From Buttiauxella noackiae ATCC 51607 (GTDB lineage Bacteria > Pseudomonadota > Gammaproteobacteria > Enterobacterales > Enterobacteriaceae): a DNA stretch of 64,000 nt. The DNA is taken from positions 1-64,000 of the forward strand of contig NZ_LXEO01000025.1 of assembly GCF_001654865.1 (NCBI RefSeq), read 5' to 3'. The notes beneath the pieces are model-generated. The model saw only the letters and a program-made list of their open reading frames with translations, ran no database searches and was not told where the DNA came from. The translations under genes and the position numbers were made by a program. Shown one piece after another: positions 8,942 to 18,732 of the stretch (position 1 is the stretch's first letter; every line of letters starts with the position of its first letter).

Positions 8942-9937
8942 TCATTCAGAAACAAACGTAATGTTGTCCTTTTTGGCGGACACAAACTCATACTGCAATG
9001 TACGATCAAGACCTTGCGATAAGGTATAGGGTGCAACAAAACCACATGCATGAACCTTACTCGCATCAAACTGAGTTGTTGCACAGAACTTCTTCACTCG
9101 AACAGAGCTAATTGAGTACTTCTTGCCTGTGACCTTGCTCAGAATGTCAAAGCAGAAACCACCTAGCATTCCTACAGCATAAGGCAGATGCACGGACGGG
9201 ATTTTTTTGCTGAGACTTTTTTCAACCTCGGAAACCAGCTGATTCATATTGAGGTCAGGTTTATCGACATAGTTGTAAACCTGGTATCCCTTTTCAACAT
9301 TGTGCAGTTTGTATTTGATGAACTCGACAATGTTGCCAACATAAGCCATAGACTTGTAGTTGTTACCTGCACCAACCATTGCAAACTTACCACTGGCAAT
9401 CTGTTTCAGGAGATTGTAGACATTTCCCCGATTTCGTTCACCGAAAATCACCGTAGGCCGAATAATGGTAAGAGAACGTTCTTCTGGCTCTTCACTATGC
9501 CAGGCACGCAGCACTTCTTCTGCCTGCCATTTACTTTTGCCGTAGTGGTTAAAGGGATCAATTGGATGATTTTCGTCGGGATTTTTTTTGTTAAGCCCAT
9601 AAACCGCTACTGAACTGGTGAAGATGATATTCTTCACACCATTTTTATCCATCGCGGCAAGCACATTTCGGGTGCCCTGGACATTCACATCATAGTAAAG
9701 CGATGTTGGGCTAACATCATCTCGGTGCTCAGCTGCTAGTAGCACAACTGTCTGTTGCCCTAAAAAATGGCTATCGAGTGAGCTTTGCTCGCGAACATCC
9801 CCATTTACCGTAATGTCTGGGTAAAAGTGACTACCTTGCTTATCTAAATTTTTGATGTCGAATTCAGCATTCGCAGTCTCAATTAATCGCGTTCCTACAA
9901 AGCCAGATGCACCAACAAAAATAACCTTCTCTTTCAT
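8942..9937 (-). CDS. gnu: N-acetyl-alpha-D-glucosaminyl-diphospho-undecaprenol 4-epimerase
   Basis: The 331-residue SDR protein closely matches the Gnu protein (formerly called Gne, Z3206) found between wcaM and galF in E. coli strains such as O157. The cofactor loop GASGFVGTR is at about 9-17, SSVAVYG near 110, and the catalytic YGKSK motif near 132. The family interconverts GlcNAc-PP-undecaprenol and GalNAc-PP-undecaprenol, so its presence implies that the O-unit starts with GalNAc. The wcaM-gnu-galF position is conserved. It stands alone between gaps of 207 and 231 bases, so it probably has its own promoter. Confusion with UDP-GlcNAc 4-epimerase is possible, but the sequence fits Gnu better. 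Confidence 0.9.
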   Translation of the reverse strand: MKEKVIFVGASGFVGTRLIETANAEFDIKNLDKQGSHFYPDITVNGDVREQSSLDSHFLGQQTVVLLAAEHRDDVSPTSLYYDVNVQGTRNVLAAMDKNGVKNIIFTSSVAVYGLNKKNPDENHPIDPFNHYGKSKWQAEEVLRAWHSEEPEERSLTIIRPTVIFGERNRGNVYNLLKQIASGKFAMVGAGNNYKSMAYVGNIVEFIKYKLHNVEKGYQVYNYVDKPDLNMNQLVSEVEKSLSKKIPSVHLPYAVGMLGGFCFDILSKVTGKKYSISSVRVKKFCATTQFDASKVHACGFVAPYTLSQGLDRTLQYEFVSAKKDNITFVSE

Positions 9938-10011
9938 GCTATGCCCAGTGTGTGAGTTTTAACCCAAAGAAATTGCCAGAGCAAAAATCTTCTGATTTCT
10001 ATAGTAATATT

Positions 10012-10056
10012 CAGATACCTGTCATTTCGCGTATCTGATTTTGTGGCAGAATTATA
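10012..10056 (-). promoter_or_regulatory. candidate gnu promoter with adjacent inverted repeat
   Basis: On the minus strand TATAAT (10051-10056) could be the -10 of gnu, about 115 bases before its ATG; no good -35 hexamer is seen. Just downstream a 7-bp inverted repeat CAGATAC/GTATCTG spans 10012-10037. The promoter call rests on one hexamer only. Confidence 0.3.
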
Positions 10057-10168
10057 AACTTTTGAAGCTTGATAGCCAGCACAAAAGAACCTGCCAATTC
10101 TTATAGGTCATAATTTTGTTAACACCTGAGCTACAATCAATCTATCAGTTGCAAAAATGCGTGATAAG

Positions 10169-11596
10169 TTAATCGCGTCTCAAGGGCAGCACAAAATTCA
10201 ACCCACTCGTGTTCACATGCCGCTGGTCAACCCGGTCGATATCCACCGAACTCTGCCCTTTCTCATTAACGGCACGCACATTCGCAAGCGACAGCAGCGT
10301 ATCCTCCTTAGCCATAAAGCGCCCGCGCACGTCTTTACGCAGGTCGAAGTTTAGCTTCAGCGCAGGCCCAGCATCAGAATGCTGCATGACGTCGATGTTT
10401 CGCAGAAACAAGTGTTGTGGTTTGTTATGCACTTCAAGTGTTGAGCGCTTTATCGCCACATTGGTGATGGCCACGAAGGAGGTCGCGTTGCCCGAAGAAA
10501 TCTGTATTCCGCGGCTTTTATACTGCATATCCGTATTATCAAGTACGATATCGTTTAATTTGAAATTTTGCGGAATAGATAAATACTTACCTTTGATCAC
10601 GCCATAACCAATAAGAAATCCCGCACTCTCTTTCATATCGATATTATCAATCACGAAATTATCACAGCCATAAATTGCTATTGTAGCGTTATCAATCCCC
10701 GCTTTCTGGCTGAAAGTATGATTAATATTACTCGCCTTGATATTTCGTATAATAAAGTGCTTTCCATTTTCGACGTGTATTAATTGCCGACAGTTACTAC
10801 CGGTAATATTCGCCACGACAAAGTTCTTCACGGCCTGGTCTTCCGGGTACTCATTGTCGTAAGTACTGCCCGCAAGCCCAATCCCAATACCCCAGTTGAT
10901 CTTCCCATTGGTGCAATCAATGTTTTCAATCACATGGTCAGATATAAGCAGGTTGTGGTCGTTAATCGCCACATTCCATTCGATCGCATCACCTTGCAAG
11001 CGGCTAAAATGGCCATTGGTAATCTTAACGTTCTCCATTCGATTATGGAAACCCTGGCGCAAAATCGCATAGTTCGCATCGTGCACGGTAATCTGGTCAA
11101 TCACCAGGTTACGCATGGTGCGTTTCTCTTTGCCACCAATGTAAATCTGCGTGACAGGTACAAAACCGCTCATATCAATACCTTTGATAGTGCAGTATGA
11201 GCCACGCACATCGAGGGTTATATTATTAAACCGCCCTCCCCTCTCCCCCAATACCTGGCAACCCTCCTGCAGTACAAAACGCCCTTTGCCATTGCCCTTT
11301 AAACCACCAGCGACATGCAACGTTTTGCCTTCAGGCATAAAAATCGCGGTATTGATGTTGTCACAAACCAAATCGGCCGGCACGAACACGGTATCAGCAA
11401 CTGAGAATGCCTGTTTGAAGGCAGCAATCCAGTCACCACGATAGAACTTTTGGACGCTGACCTCGCTTTTGCCAGCGGCAGCTAATACATAGCGAGGGGA
11501 GATAAATGGCACCGCGGCCAGCACGGAGCTGGCTTGTAATAATTTGCGGCGGGAGGGAGAAAAGGAGGTGTGGGGAGTTTTAAATGGTTTGCGCAT
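10169..11596 (-). CDS. wcaM: colanic acid biosynthesis protein WcaM
   Basis: The 475-residue protein corresponds to E. coli WcaM (464 residues), the last gene of the colanic acid operon. The N-terminus carries [17 protein letters not shown], a twin-arginine signal followed by a hydrophobic stretch and an AxA-type cleavage region, so it should be exported folded by Tat to the periplasm. The rest has many short Ile/Val/Asn-rich repeats (IDNITV-like), consistent with a right-handed beta-helix like pectate lyases and tail-spikes. Its exact step in colanic acid assembly is not established. It follows wcaL by 6 bases. Confidence 0.93.
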   Translation of the reverse strand: MRKPFKTPHTSFSPSRRKLLQASSVLAAVPFISPRYVLAAAGKSEVSVQKFYRGDWIAAFKQAFSVADTVFVPADLVCDNINTAIFMPEGKTLHVAGGLKGNGKGRFVLQEGCQVLGERGGRFNNITLDVRGSYCTIKGIDMSGFVPVTQIYIGGKEKRTMRNLVIDQITVHDANYAILRQGFHNRMENVKITNGHFSRLQGDAIEWNVAINDHNLLISDHVIENIDCTNGKINWGIGIGLAGSTYDNEYPEDQAVKNFVVANITGSNCRQLIHVENGKHFIIRNIKASNINHTFSQKAGIDNATIAIYGCDNFVIDNIDMKESAGFLIGYGVIKGKYLSIPQNFKLNDIVLDNTDMQYKSRGIQISSGNATSFVAITNVAIKRSTLEVHNKPQHLFLRNIDVMQHSDAGPALKLNFDLRKDVRGRFMAKEDTLLSLANVRAVNEKGQSSVDIDRVDQRHVNTSGLNFVLPLRRD

Positions 11597-11602
11597 ACGT
11601 CC

Positions 11603-12823
11603 TCATAACATCTGTAACTGGCGAGCGAGTTGCTGGTAGATAACCTTCTGGTTGAATTCAGTTTCAACTTTTTCGCGAGCCAGGTTCAGCATCGGTTTCA
11701 GTTCGCTGGCCTCGATATTGCCGAAAGCTTGTAAGCAATCAGCGAGGGCTGCCGCATCTTTCTCCGGCACCAGCCAACCGGATCGGCCTGCGTCTATGAG
11801 TTCTGGAATTCCGCTATGTACGGTAGAGATAACCGGAATCCCCACCGCCATCGCCTCCATTAGTGCCACAGGAATGCCTTCCATATCGCCATCTTCCCCG
11901 GTTATCGACGGCAGTAAGAACACATCGGCTTTATCAAGCATCGCTTTCACTTCATGGTTCGGTTTAAAACCCGGCATAAATACCACATCATCAAGCTGAT
12001 TTTGTTCGATAAGCGTACGTAGGCGCGTTTCCCACGGGCCAATACCGAGAATGTTGTAACGGAACTTCACGCCGCGTTCTTTAAGCAGCAGGCAGGCTTC
12101 GATTGCTACATGCAGACCTTTCTTCTCGGTCAATCGTGCAACCGAAATAATCTCTAATGTTTTGGCCGGAGGTTTTACGCAGCGCTGCGAAAACCGCTCC
12201 ATATCCACGCCCATACGCGAAACGGTAATTTTGTTGGCCGGGCAGCCCATTTTTTGCAAACGCCCCGCCCACAAATTGCTTATTGGCAGCATCAAATCGC
12301 CACGCATAAAGAGTTTTTGATACTCCGGGGTGTAGTGCGCAAGCGCCTCACGCCCTGAAATATCAATGCCATGGAAAACCGTAGCAATTTTGCCTTGAAG
12401 CAAACCCAGTTCACGCAGCTTTGCCGCCGTCACACCCGCTGGGCCGAAGTGAGCGATGAACACATCGGCCTGCACGGTTTGCCGGTTACGACCACAAATA
12501 GAGGAGAGGATCAGGTTGCGCGCCTCCTCGCCATAGCGCTTCGAATTTAGCGCACGCCAGGTCTGCGGGCGAAGCGCGCCACGCAGAGTGTTCAAGGTTC
12601 GTGATTGCAGTTTTGCTGCCTTCCCCGAAGGTTCGTCCATCAGCCAGGTGGTTTTCGCAGCCAGGTCGTACTCTTTGAATGCCGCGTGCGTGTTGGTCAA
12701 ATCGCCCTTCTGGATGGCGACAATTTCCACCTCATAGCCCATATCGATAAATGCCGTTATCTGGTTGAGCACAAAAGTTTCGGATGCCACGGGGAATTTG
12801 AGCAGGAAGAAGCCAACTTTCAT
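11603..12823 (-). CDS. wcaL: colanic acid glycosyltransferase WcaL
   Basis: The 406-residue protein has the length of E. coli WcaL and belongs to glycosyltransferase family 4 (GT-B fold). The N-terminus MKVGFFLLKFPVASETFVLNQI is typical of the family; the C-terminal half has the donor-site segment SVARLTEKKGLH near residue 228 and EGIPVALMEAMAVGIPVIST near 325, which includes the EX7E motif. It adds one sugar of the colanic acid hexasaccharide at the cytoplasmic side of the inner membrane. The start overlaps the wcaK stop by 4 bases (ATGA). Confidence 0.95.
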   Translation of the reverse strand: MKVGFFLLKFPVASETFVLNQITAFIDMGYEVEIVAIQKGDLTNTHAAFKEYDLAAKTTWLMDEPSGKAAKLQSRTLNTLRGALRPQTWRALNSKRYGEEARNLILSSICGRNRQTVQADVFIAHFGPAGVTAAKLRELGLLQGKIATVFHGIDISGREALAHYTPEYQKLFMRGDLMLPISNLWAGRLQKMGCPANKITVSRMGVDMERFSQRCVKPPAKTLEIISVARLTEKKGLHVAIEACLLLKERGVKFRYNILGIGPWETRLRTLIEQNQLDDVVFMPGFKPNHEVKAMLDKADVFLLPSITGEDGDMEGIPVALMEAMAVGIPVISTVHSGIPELIDAGRSGWLVPEKDAAALADCLQAFGNIEASELKPMLNLAREKVETEFNQKVIYQQLARQLQML

Positions 12824-14100
12824 TTTTCCCCCTTAACACGCTTTAACACCGACTCAACCATGCGTAAACCATCTTCACGCTCTGCACGCACCGCATGAGC
12901 CAGACGCTCTTTTATTGCCGGTAATTGGCCGAGGACATCCGCTACCACACTCTGTAAAGAGCCGTTGAGTAACTGACGAATTTCAATCGCCATCTCCGGC
13001 ATACCGAGCTGCTTCATGATACCCGCGGATTTGTGTTCATAGTTAATCGCGATCGCAGGCGTGCCGAAGTTCATGGAGATGATGGCTGAATGCAGGCGTG
13101 TACCAACCGTCAGCTCGCATTCGCCGAGAATCTTGCCCATCTCAAGGTCGTTAAGTTCGTCCATCACCACATGGTATTGCTCGGGGTCGTTCACATACTG
13201 GCGTAGATTGAGTGCCACCATGCGGTCATCTTTGTTGTAGCTGTCGATACCCGTACAGGTCGACAACGCCAGCACCTGGTAACCCTGGTCAATGACACGA
13301 TTCACAACAGAGGCGAACGCCTGTTCGTAGGCCTGCTGCGTGGTACCAAGGCGTTTGTCGAAAGGTGCCAGTTCACGCAGCGTAATAGCGACGGTTTTCT
13401 TGCGCTTGATCGTTTCCAGCCAATGCTGCACCGCGTAGCTCGGCACAAAGCTGTCATTGTGATGATCCACAAGCCAGGCGGTGTCGACTCCCTGCTCCAC
13501 TTTGCTGCTATCAATATTGCTTTGCTTCATCAAGTCGAGGCTGACTGACTCACGCAAAATCAGCGATTCGGCATGGCCAAACACGTAACTGGCAAGATGG
13601 TTAAACTGCGGGTCCTGGAACGGCCCAACGCTGTGACCAATCATATACACCGGTTTTTTGGCCATAAAACTGCACAGCGCATGCTCGAACTGAGAAACGC
13701 CGTATAAATCGACAAAGAAAGAGCCGCCGACCTGAATAATTGCGTCATATTTTTGCAGCGACTTCACAAAATCAATGAATCCCTGCGGGATGGAGATATT
13801 GCGCAGACGCCCGTTGTCAGTGGCTTTTGCCAGCAAAACCTGGTGCTGATATTTGCGGCGCAGCACTTTCTTTACCCGCCCCATCAGCCCAACGGCATTG
13901 TTGTGCTGCTTCATCTGCTTATACAGGCCGTCTCCCATCACCGGGCGGCCCAGCAACCAGGCAGAACTCACCGGATAACGGCTCATCACATCAACCTGCA
14001 CGGTTTCATCAATGGTGGTAATCGCATCGATCAGTCCGCGCAAAATGGCGCTGTCACCGCGGTTGCCGCAGGTGTGGTTGCCAAGAATCAATAATTTCAT
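12820..14100 (-). CDS. wcaK: colanic acid biosynthesis pyruvyltransferase WcaK
   Basis: The 426-residue protein matches E. coli WcaK in length and belongs to the polysaccharide pyruvyl transferase family (CsaB/WcaK). MKLLILGNHTCGNRGDSAIL at the N-terminus carries the family's N-x-G-D motif, and the C-terminal part has VGTRLHSAI, the RLHS donor-site motif. It should add the pyruvate ketal to the terminal galactose of the colanic acid unit, using PEP. It overlaps wcaL by 4 bases and follows wzxC by 27. Confidence 0.94.
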   Translation of the reverse strand: MKLLILGNHTCGNRGDSAILRGLIDAITTIDETVQVDVMSRYPVSSAWLLGRPVMGDGLYKQMKQHNNAVGLMGRVKKVLRRKYQHQVLLAKATDNGRLRNISIPQGFIDFVKSLQKYDAIIQVGGSFFVDLYGVSQFEHALCSFMAKKPVYMIGHSVGPFQDPQFNHLASYVFGHAESLILRESVSLDLMKQSNIDSSKVEQGVDTAWLVDHHNDSFVPSYAVQHWLETIKRKKTVAITLRELAPFDKRLGTTQQAYEQAFASVVNRVIDQGYQVLALSTCTGIDSYNKDDRMVALNLRQYVNDPEQYHVVMDELNDLEMGKILGECELTVGTRLHSAIISMNFGTPAIAINYEHKSAGIMKQLGMPEMAIEIRQLLNGSLQSVVADVLGQLPAIKERLAHAVRAEREDGLRMVESVLKRVKGEK

Positions 14101-14127
14101 ATAAATCAGACCTCTTATTAAGGGGTT

Positions 14128-15606
14128 TTAGCTTGCGCGAAGCAGTGTTTTTAAACGGTCGTTACGGCAAAACTGGCGCTTCATCTCCACAACCAGCGCA
14201 TTACGTGAGAGCACCAGCATGACGATAAAGGCCAAAGCGCCAGCCGCGATTTGTACGCCCACCAGTAAACCAAGCGCGAGATGGCCTTTCAGGGCAATCC
14301 CCAACGCGCCGCTCACTACAATGGTTGGAATCGAAAGATAAAACGGTAGCCAGATGCTCTGAATGTACTGGCGGTAACTGGACCCCAGCACCGGCTTAAT
14401 CATGATGAAGTAGCTCAGAACGGTGTTCACCACCTGCACGAATAAGAAGCCGAGCGTCACACCCAGTGCGCCAGCAAGATGGCCACCAACAATAATCGCC
14501 GGGATAAATAAGCAGGTTTTGAAGACATTAAATTTAAAGCTGATATCGACTCGCGCTTTAGCCATCAACAGCGATCCGATAGGGTTACCAATAGAACGCA
14601 GCAGCCCCACCACGCACAGCAGTTGCAGAATTGGGGTAATAAACTGCCATTTTCCACCAAATACCAGCGGCACAAAGTTGTTCGATATCACCAGCAGACC
14701 AAGCAGCGCGGGGAAGTTGATGATTCCGACAATCGACAGCAACTTGTAGAAATTGAGGCGTAATTTGTCGGTATCGTCCTGAATCTTGGCAAAGGCCGGG
14801 AATAACACGCGGGTGATAATCGGGTTCAGCTTCATCGGTGGCACCACCGCCACGTTATAAGCAAGGTTGTAACCGCCGGCGATGCTCGCACCCAGGATGC
14901 GCGCCAACACCAACGTAGAGAGGTTGGTATTCACATAATTAATAATGCTATCTGCAGTCAACCACGCGCCAAATTTCAGGTTCGAGCCAACGGACTTCAG
15001 CGAAAAATGCAGACCTGGGCGATAAATCTTGCGGCCAAAGAAACCAAACAGAGAGGTACGCACCACGGTGTTCACCAGGTAACCGACGATGGCGGTCATG
15101 GCGAACGGGTAATACATCGCAGCCCCTACGGTCACGGTAAAGCCTGCCATTACTGAGACGGTTTCAATCGAGCCAATTTTTGAAAACTCGAGCTCTTTTT
15201 GCATAAGCGCGCGGAACTGCTGACCATGGGGAATGACAATAAAAGCAAATGACAGCGTTTTAATCAGTGGTGCGAGCTTCGGTGCATGCAGCACAGAGGC
15301 AATCACATCGCTGAGCAAAAACACCAGCGCAAACACCACTAATCCTAGGCCAACGTTCAACCAATACAACGTGGTGAGTTCAAGGTGGCTGATTTCTTTG
15401 CGCTGGATAATCGAGTTAGCAATACCAAAATCCGACAGCGTATCGGCCAGCGCGATAATTACCAGCGAGATGGTCAACAGGCCAAATTCGTGGTTATCGA
15501 CAATGCGTGCCAGCACCGTCATCTGCACCAGGCCAAGGCTAATGATTATCACCGTAGCGATGGCAGACCATTTTGCACCGCTGATGGTTTTTTCTCTCAG
15601 GCTCAT
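14128..15606 (-). CDS. wzxC: colanic acid flippase WzxC
   Basis: The 492-residue inner-membrane protein equals E. coli WzxC in length. It starts MSLREKTISGAKW, and about 12-14 hydrophobic segments follow, as in the polysaccharide transporter family. It moves the undecaprenyl-linked colanic acid unit to the periplasm for Wzy polymerisation. An upstream in-frame ATG at 15669 would add 21 residues that are encoded by a REP palindrome in the wcaJ-wzxC gap, so the conserved start at 15606 is preferred. Confidence 0.95.
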   Translation of the reverse strand: MSLREKTISGAKWSAIATVIIISLGLVQMTVLARIVDNHEFGLLTISLVIIALADTLSDFGIANSIIQRKEISHLELTTLYWLNVGLGLVVFALVFLLSDVIASVLHAPKLAPLIKTLSFAFIVIPHGQQFRALMQKELEFSKIGSIETVSVMAGFTVTVGAAMYYPFAMTAIVGYLVNTVVRTSLFGFFGRKIYRPGLHFSLKSVGSNLKFGAWLTADSIINYVNTNLSTLVLARILGASIAGGYNLAYNVAVVPPMKLNPIITRVLFPAFAKIQDDTDKLRLNFYKLLSIVGIINFPALLGLLVISNNFVPLVFGGKWQFITPILQLLCVVGLLRSIGNPIGSLLMAKARVDISFKFNVFKTCLFIPAIIVGGHLAGALGVTLGFLFVQVVNTVLSYFIMIKPVLGSSYRQYIQSIWLPFYLSIPTIVVSGALGIALKGHLALGLLVGVQIAAGALAFIVMLVLSRNALVVEMKRQFCRNDRLKTLLRAS

Positions 15607-15622
15607 TGTGTTATCCGTTAAT

Positions 15623-15656
15623 TTGTCGGATGACGCTGCGCTTATCCGACCTACAA
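15623..15656. repeat. REP-type palindrome in the wcaJ-wzxC gap
   Basis: TTGTCGGATGACGC at the left and CTTATCCGACCTACA at the right form an imperfect palindrome of 34 bases, the usual enterobacterial REP form. It fills most of the 63-base gap and may affect mRNA stability or attenuation within the operon. Confidence 0.75.
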
Positions 15657-15669
15657 AAAGGTTCGTCAC

Positions 15670-17064
15670 TTAATACGCAGCTTTGTTAACAAAGCCTTTA
15701 AAGATGGTCAGGAAGACAATTTTGATGTCAAACCACAGACTCCATTCACGGATGTATTCCAGGTCAAACTCAACGCGCTTTTCCATTTTCTCAAGCGTGT
15801 CGGTTTCACCGCGCCAGCCGTTAATTTGCGCCCAGCCGGTAATCCCCGGTTTCACTTTATGGCGCAGCATGTAGCCTTCAATCAGCAAACGATATTGCTC
15901 GTTGTGCGCAACCGCATGCGGACGCGGGCCAACAATCGACATCTCACCCATCAGCACATTAATAAACTGCGGCAGTTCATCCAGTGAGGTGCGGCGCAGG
16001 AAATTCCCCACCGGCGTAATACGCTTGTCGCCTTTGGTTGCCTGAGTCACGACGGCATCGTTTTCCATCACTTTCATGGAGCGGAACTTCCATACTTTGA
16101 TTGGCTTTCCATCCATGCCGTAACGTGTCTGACGGAAGATAACCGGACCAGGCGAAGTTAGTTTTACCGCCGCACTGATACACAGCAGTACCGGGGAAAT
16201 AAACAGCAGGATCATCGCCGACAACACGATATCTTCGAGACGTTTCAGAATCCGGTTGATACCGTTTAGTGGGGTAGCAAACAGCGGTACAACCGGCACA
16301 CCGTTAACTTCTTCAGTGCGGGAGTTAAGAATATTGAAGGTGAAGACATCGGGGATTAGCATCACCGAACAGGTGGTGTCTGTGAGCTCACGCACCAGCG
16401 TTTTAATCTGTGCTTCTTCACTCATCGCCATGGCGATATAGATATTGTCGATTTGCCCCGCGCGCGCTTGTTCAACCAGGTCGGCAAAAGAGCCTGCATA
16501 ATCACCGTGTGGAGATTCAGGCTGCTGATCGTCATACACCCCGGTGACATCAAAGCCTAACCACGGTTCGTTACGGAAACTTTCGGCCAGCGTGTAACCC
16601 ACCGGCAGTGAACCTGCGATGGCAATACGGCGCGTGTTGTAGCCCATATTGCGCAACCAACCGGCACCGAAGCGAATAAACGAACGGCACATCACCATGC
16701 CGAAACTGGTCAGCACATACCAGGCCAGATACACCCAGAATGAGCCATCAAAGTCAGGGTTAAACGCCAGCAGGCCCGCGCTGAAAATCAGGCTCAAAGT
16801 CCAGTTTTGCAACAGCAGCATCAATTCGCTGGAAATTCTTACTCCACGCCAGGAACGATAAAAATCAGTGATTCCACCAATCATCTGGAATACGACGAGT
16901 GCCAGCAACGCCATTAGCAAATGCATATACAAGAACGGTAACGCGTTGACTTTACATACCACCCATAAGCCAACAAACATAATGGTTATGTCAGAAAAAC
17001 GTTGCACCATAGAGATTAACGATGCGTTCGTTTTTGGCAGCTCGCGCTTTTTTAGGTTTGTCAT
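15670..17064 (-). CDS. wcaJ: undecaprenyl-phosphate glucose phosphotransferase WcaJ
   Basis: The 464-residue protein matches E. coli WcaJ exactly in length. It starts colanic acid synthesis by moving glucose-1-phosphate from UDP-glucose to undecaprenyl phosphate. The N-terminal half has four membrane segments and a CoA-binding-like domain; the C-terminal catalytic domain, after the re-entrant hydrophobic segment near 285-305, has KVWKFRSMK, RRTSLDELPQ and SIVGPRPHAV, the bacterial sugar transferase signature. The conserved MTNLKKRE-type start at 17064 was chosen; the longer frame from 17172 runs through a REP palindrome. Confidence 0.96.
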   Translation of the reverse strand: MTNLKKRELPKTNASLISMVQRFSDITIMFVGLWVVCKVNALPFLYMHLLMALLALVVFQMIGGITDFYRSWRGVRISSELMLLLQNWTLSLIFSAGLLAFNPDFDGSFWVYLAWYVLTSFGMVMCRSFIRFGAGWLRNMGYNTRRIAIAGSLPVGYTLAESFRNEPWLGFDVTGVYDDQQPESPHGDYAGSFADLVEQARAGQIDNIYIAMAMSEEAQIKTLVRELTDTTCSVMLIPDVFTFNILNSRTEEVNGVPVVPLFATPLNGINRILKRLEDIVLSAMILLFISPVLLCISAAVKLTSPGPVIFRQTRYGMDGKPIKVWKFRSMKVMENDAVVTQATKGDKRITPVGNFLRRTSLDELPQFINVLMGEMSIVGPRPHAVAHNEQYRLLIEGYMLRHKVKPGITGWAQINGWRGETDTLEKMEKRVEFDLEYIREWSLWFDIKIVFLTIFKGFVNKAAY

Positions 17065-17109
17065 CGTTTTACCTTTATTAAAAGGGTGACGGATCCCCTT
17101 CAGTACCTC

Positions 17110-17145
17110 TGTAGGGTGGATAAACGAAGTGCCATCCACCCTACA
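17110..17145. repeat. REP-type palindrome in the cpsG-wcaJ gap
   Basis: TGTAGGGTGGAT and ATCCACCCTACA are perfect inverted arms around a 12-base centre. The same GTAGGGTGGATAA unit recurs at 24009, 24682 and 53231, so it is a dispersed chromosomal repeat. Confidence 0.8.
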
Positions 17146-17173
17146 AATTCCAGAAGATCTCCGTCCCCACAAA

Positions 17174-18544
17174 TCACTGATTTAACAGTTCCATAATTTC
17201 CTGTGTTCGCGCCTGCATCAGTTGTTCATTACTGCGCGATTCCACATTCAGGCGCACCACCGGTTCGGTATTTGAACTGCGCAGGTTAAAACGCCAGTCG
17301 GCAAACGCCATGCTCACGCCGTCGGTGTGGTCCACATCCGTCGCATGCGGCGCAAAGTGCTGCTGCACACGCGCAATCGCGACTTTCGGGTCCGCCAGTT
17401 TGCTGTTGATTTCCCCACTCGCTGGCCATGCCGCCATCCGGTCGTGTACCAGTTCGCCCAGGGTTTTCCCTTTCAGGCATAACAGCTCAGTCACCAGCAG
17501 CCACGGGATCATCCCGCTGTCGCAGTAGGCAAAATCACGGAAATAGTGGTGAGCGCTCATTTCGCCGCCGTAAATCGCGTCTTCCTCGCGCATACGCTCT
17601 TTGATAAATGCATGGCCGGTTTTCGACATCACCGGTGTGCCGCCTGCCCGCTCCACGATATCTACCGTGTTCCATGACAGACGCGGATCATGGATAATTT
17701 TTGCGCCAGGTTGTTTTTCAAGGAACGCCGCCGCCAGCAGGCCAACGATGTAATAGCCCTCGATAAACTGCCCGTGTTCGTCAAACAGAAAACAGCGGTC
17801 GAAATCACCGTCAAAGGCGATCCCCATATCCGCGCCGTGTTCAATCACCGCATTGCGGGTATCGTCGCGGCACTCCGGCAGCAGTGGGTTCGGGATACCG
17901 TTCGGGAAATTGCCGTCAGGCTGGTTGTGGACTTTGATAAAGGTCAGCGGCACGTTCAGGGATTTAAAGCGTGCTTCAATGGCATCAACAATCGGGCCTG
18001 CCGCGCCGTTACCGGAGTTAATCACCAGTTTCAGCGGTTTGATGTTGGCGGCGTTGATATACGAGAACAGGTGGTCGATGTACGCCTCCACCACTGAAAT
18101 CTTCTGGTAGCTGCCACGTTTCACCGCGTCCACCGGCGGGAAGTCGTTGGCTTCTGCCAGGTGCTGAACATCACGCAGGCCGGTGTCGCCGCTAATCGGG
18201 CGAGCCCCTTCGCGCACCAGTTTCATGCCGTTGTAGTCCATCGGATTATGGCTGGCGGTCACTTCAATACCGCCGTCCACGTTCAGATGCCAGGTGGCAA
18301 AGTAGATCTCTTCGGTGCCGGACAGGCCGATATCCAGCACATCCACGCCTGCATCCTGCAACCCTTTCGCCAGCGCTAACTTCAATGCTTCGCTGGTCAG
18401 GCGAACATCGCCGCCCAGTACAATGGTTTTCGGTTTCAGGTACTCGCCATACGCGCGGCCAATACGTTCAGCAATCTCTTCGTTCAACTCTTCGCCCAGC
18501 TTGCCGCGAATGTCATAGGCTTTAAAACAGGTCAATTCAGTCAT
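17174..18544 (-). CDS. cpsG: phosphomannomutase CpsG (ManB)
   Basis: The 456-residue enzyme equals E. coli CpsG in length. It converts mannose-6-phosphate to mannose-1-phosphate for GDP-mannose synthesis. [14 protein letters not shown] marks the N-terminus; the phosphoserine loop [11 protein letters not shown] is near residue 98; the metal loop DGDFDRCF is near 245; the sugar-binding [10 protein letters not shown] near 325; and the phosphate-binding [11 protein letters not shown] near 420. GDP-mannose is then used for GDP-fucose (gmd, fcl). The upstream gap to cpsB contains an ERIC element. Confidence 0.97.
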   Translation of the reverse strand: MTELTCFKAYDIRGKLGEELNEEIAERIGRAYGEYLKPKTIVLGGDVRLTSEALKLALAKGLQDAGVDVLDIGLSGTEEIYFATWHLNVDGGIEVTASHNPMDYNGMKLVREGARPISGDTGLRDVQHLAEANDFPPVDAVKRGSYQKISVVEAYIDHLFSYINAANIKPLKLVINSGNGAAGPIVDAIEARFKSLNVPLTFIKVHNQPDGNFPNGIPNPLLPECRDDTRNAVIEHGADMGIAFDGDFDRCFLFDEHGQFIEGYYIVGLLAAAFLEKQPGAKIIHDPRLSWNTVDIVERAGGTPVMSKTGHAFIKERMREEDAIYGGEMSAHHYFRDFAYCDSGMIPWLLVTELLCLKGKTLGELVHDRMAAWPASGEINSKLADPKVAIARVQQHFAPHATDVDHTDGVSMAFADWRFNLRSSNTEPVVRLNVESRSNEQLMQARTQEIMELLNQ

Positions 18545-18609
18545 GTTTTACCTCTTTTCAGGCAACAGTCAGCCCTCTCCAGTACGGAGATAACTTTTTC
18601 TAAAATGTA

Positions 18610-18732
18610 TAACCATTAGATTTCACGTTGCAGGAAGGCGGCAACTGCGTGCATCGCCGGGAGCTTAGTTAACTAAGTGACCGGTGTGCGCAAAGGAAGC
18701 CAACGCATCTGCAGCGTGAAAAATGATGGTTA
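18610..18732. repeat. ERIC (IRU) element between cpsB and cpsG
   Basis: The 123-base element has near-matching ends, TAACCATTAGATTTCACG and CGTGAAAAATGATGGTTA (inverted), and an ERIC core with GCAGGAAGGCGGCAA, GGGAGCTTAGTTAACTAAG, and AAGCCAACGCATCTGCA. Its right terminal TTA is the stop codon (TAA on the minus strand) of cpsB, so the element forms the 3' end of that gene. Confidence 0.88.

Noticed and set aside
9188-9613. Plus-strand ORF of 141 codons inside gnu
   Set aside because: Wholly antisense to a conserved epimerase, with no ribosome-binding site or recognisable motif.
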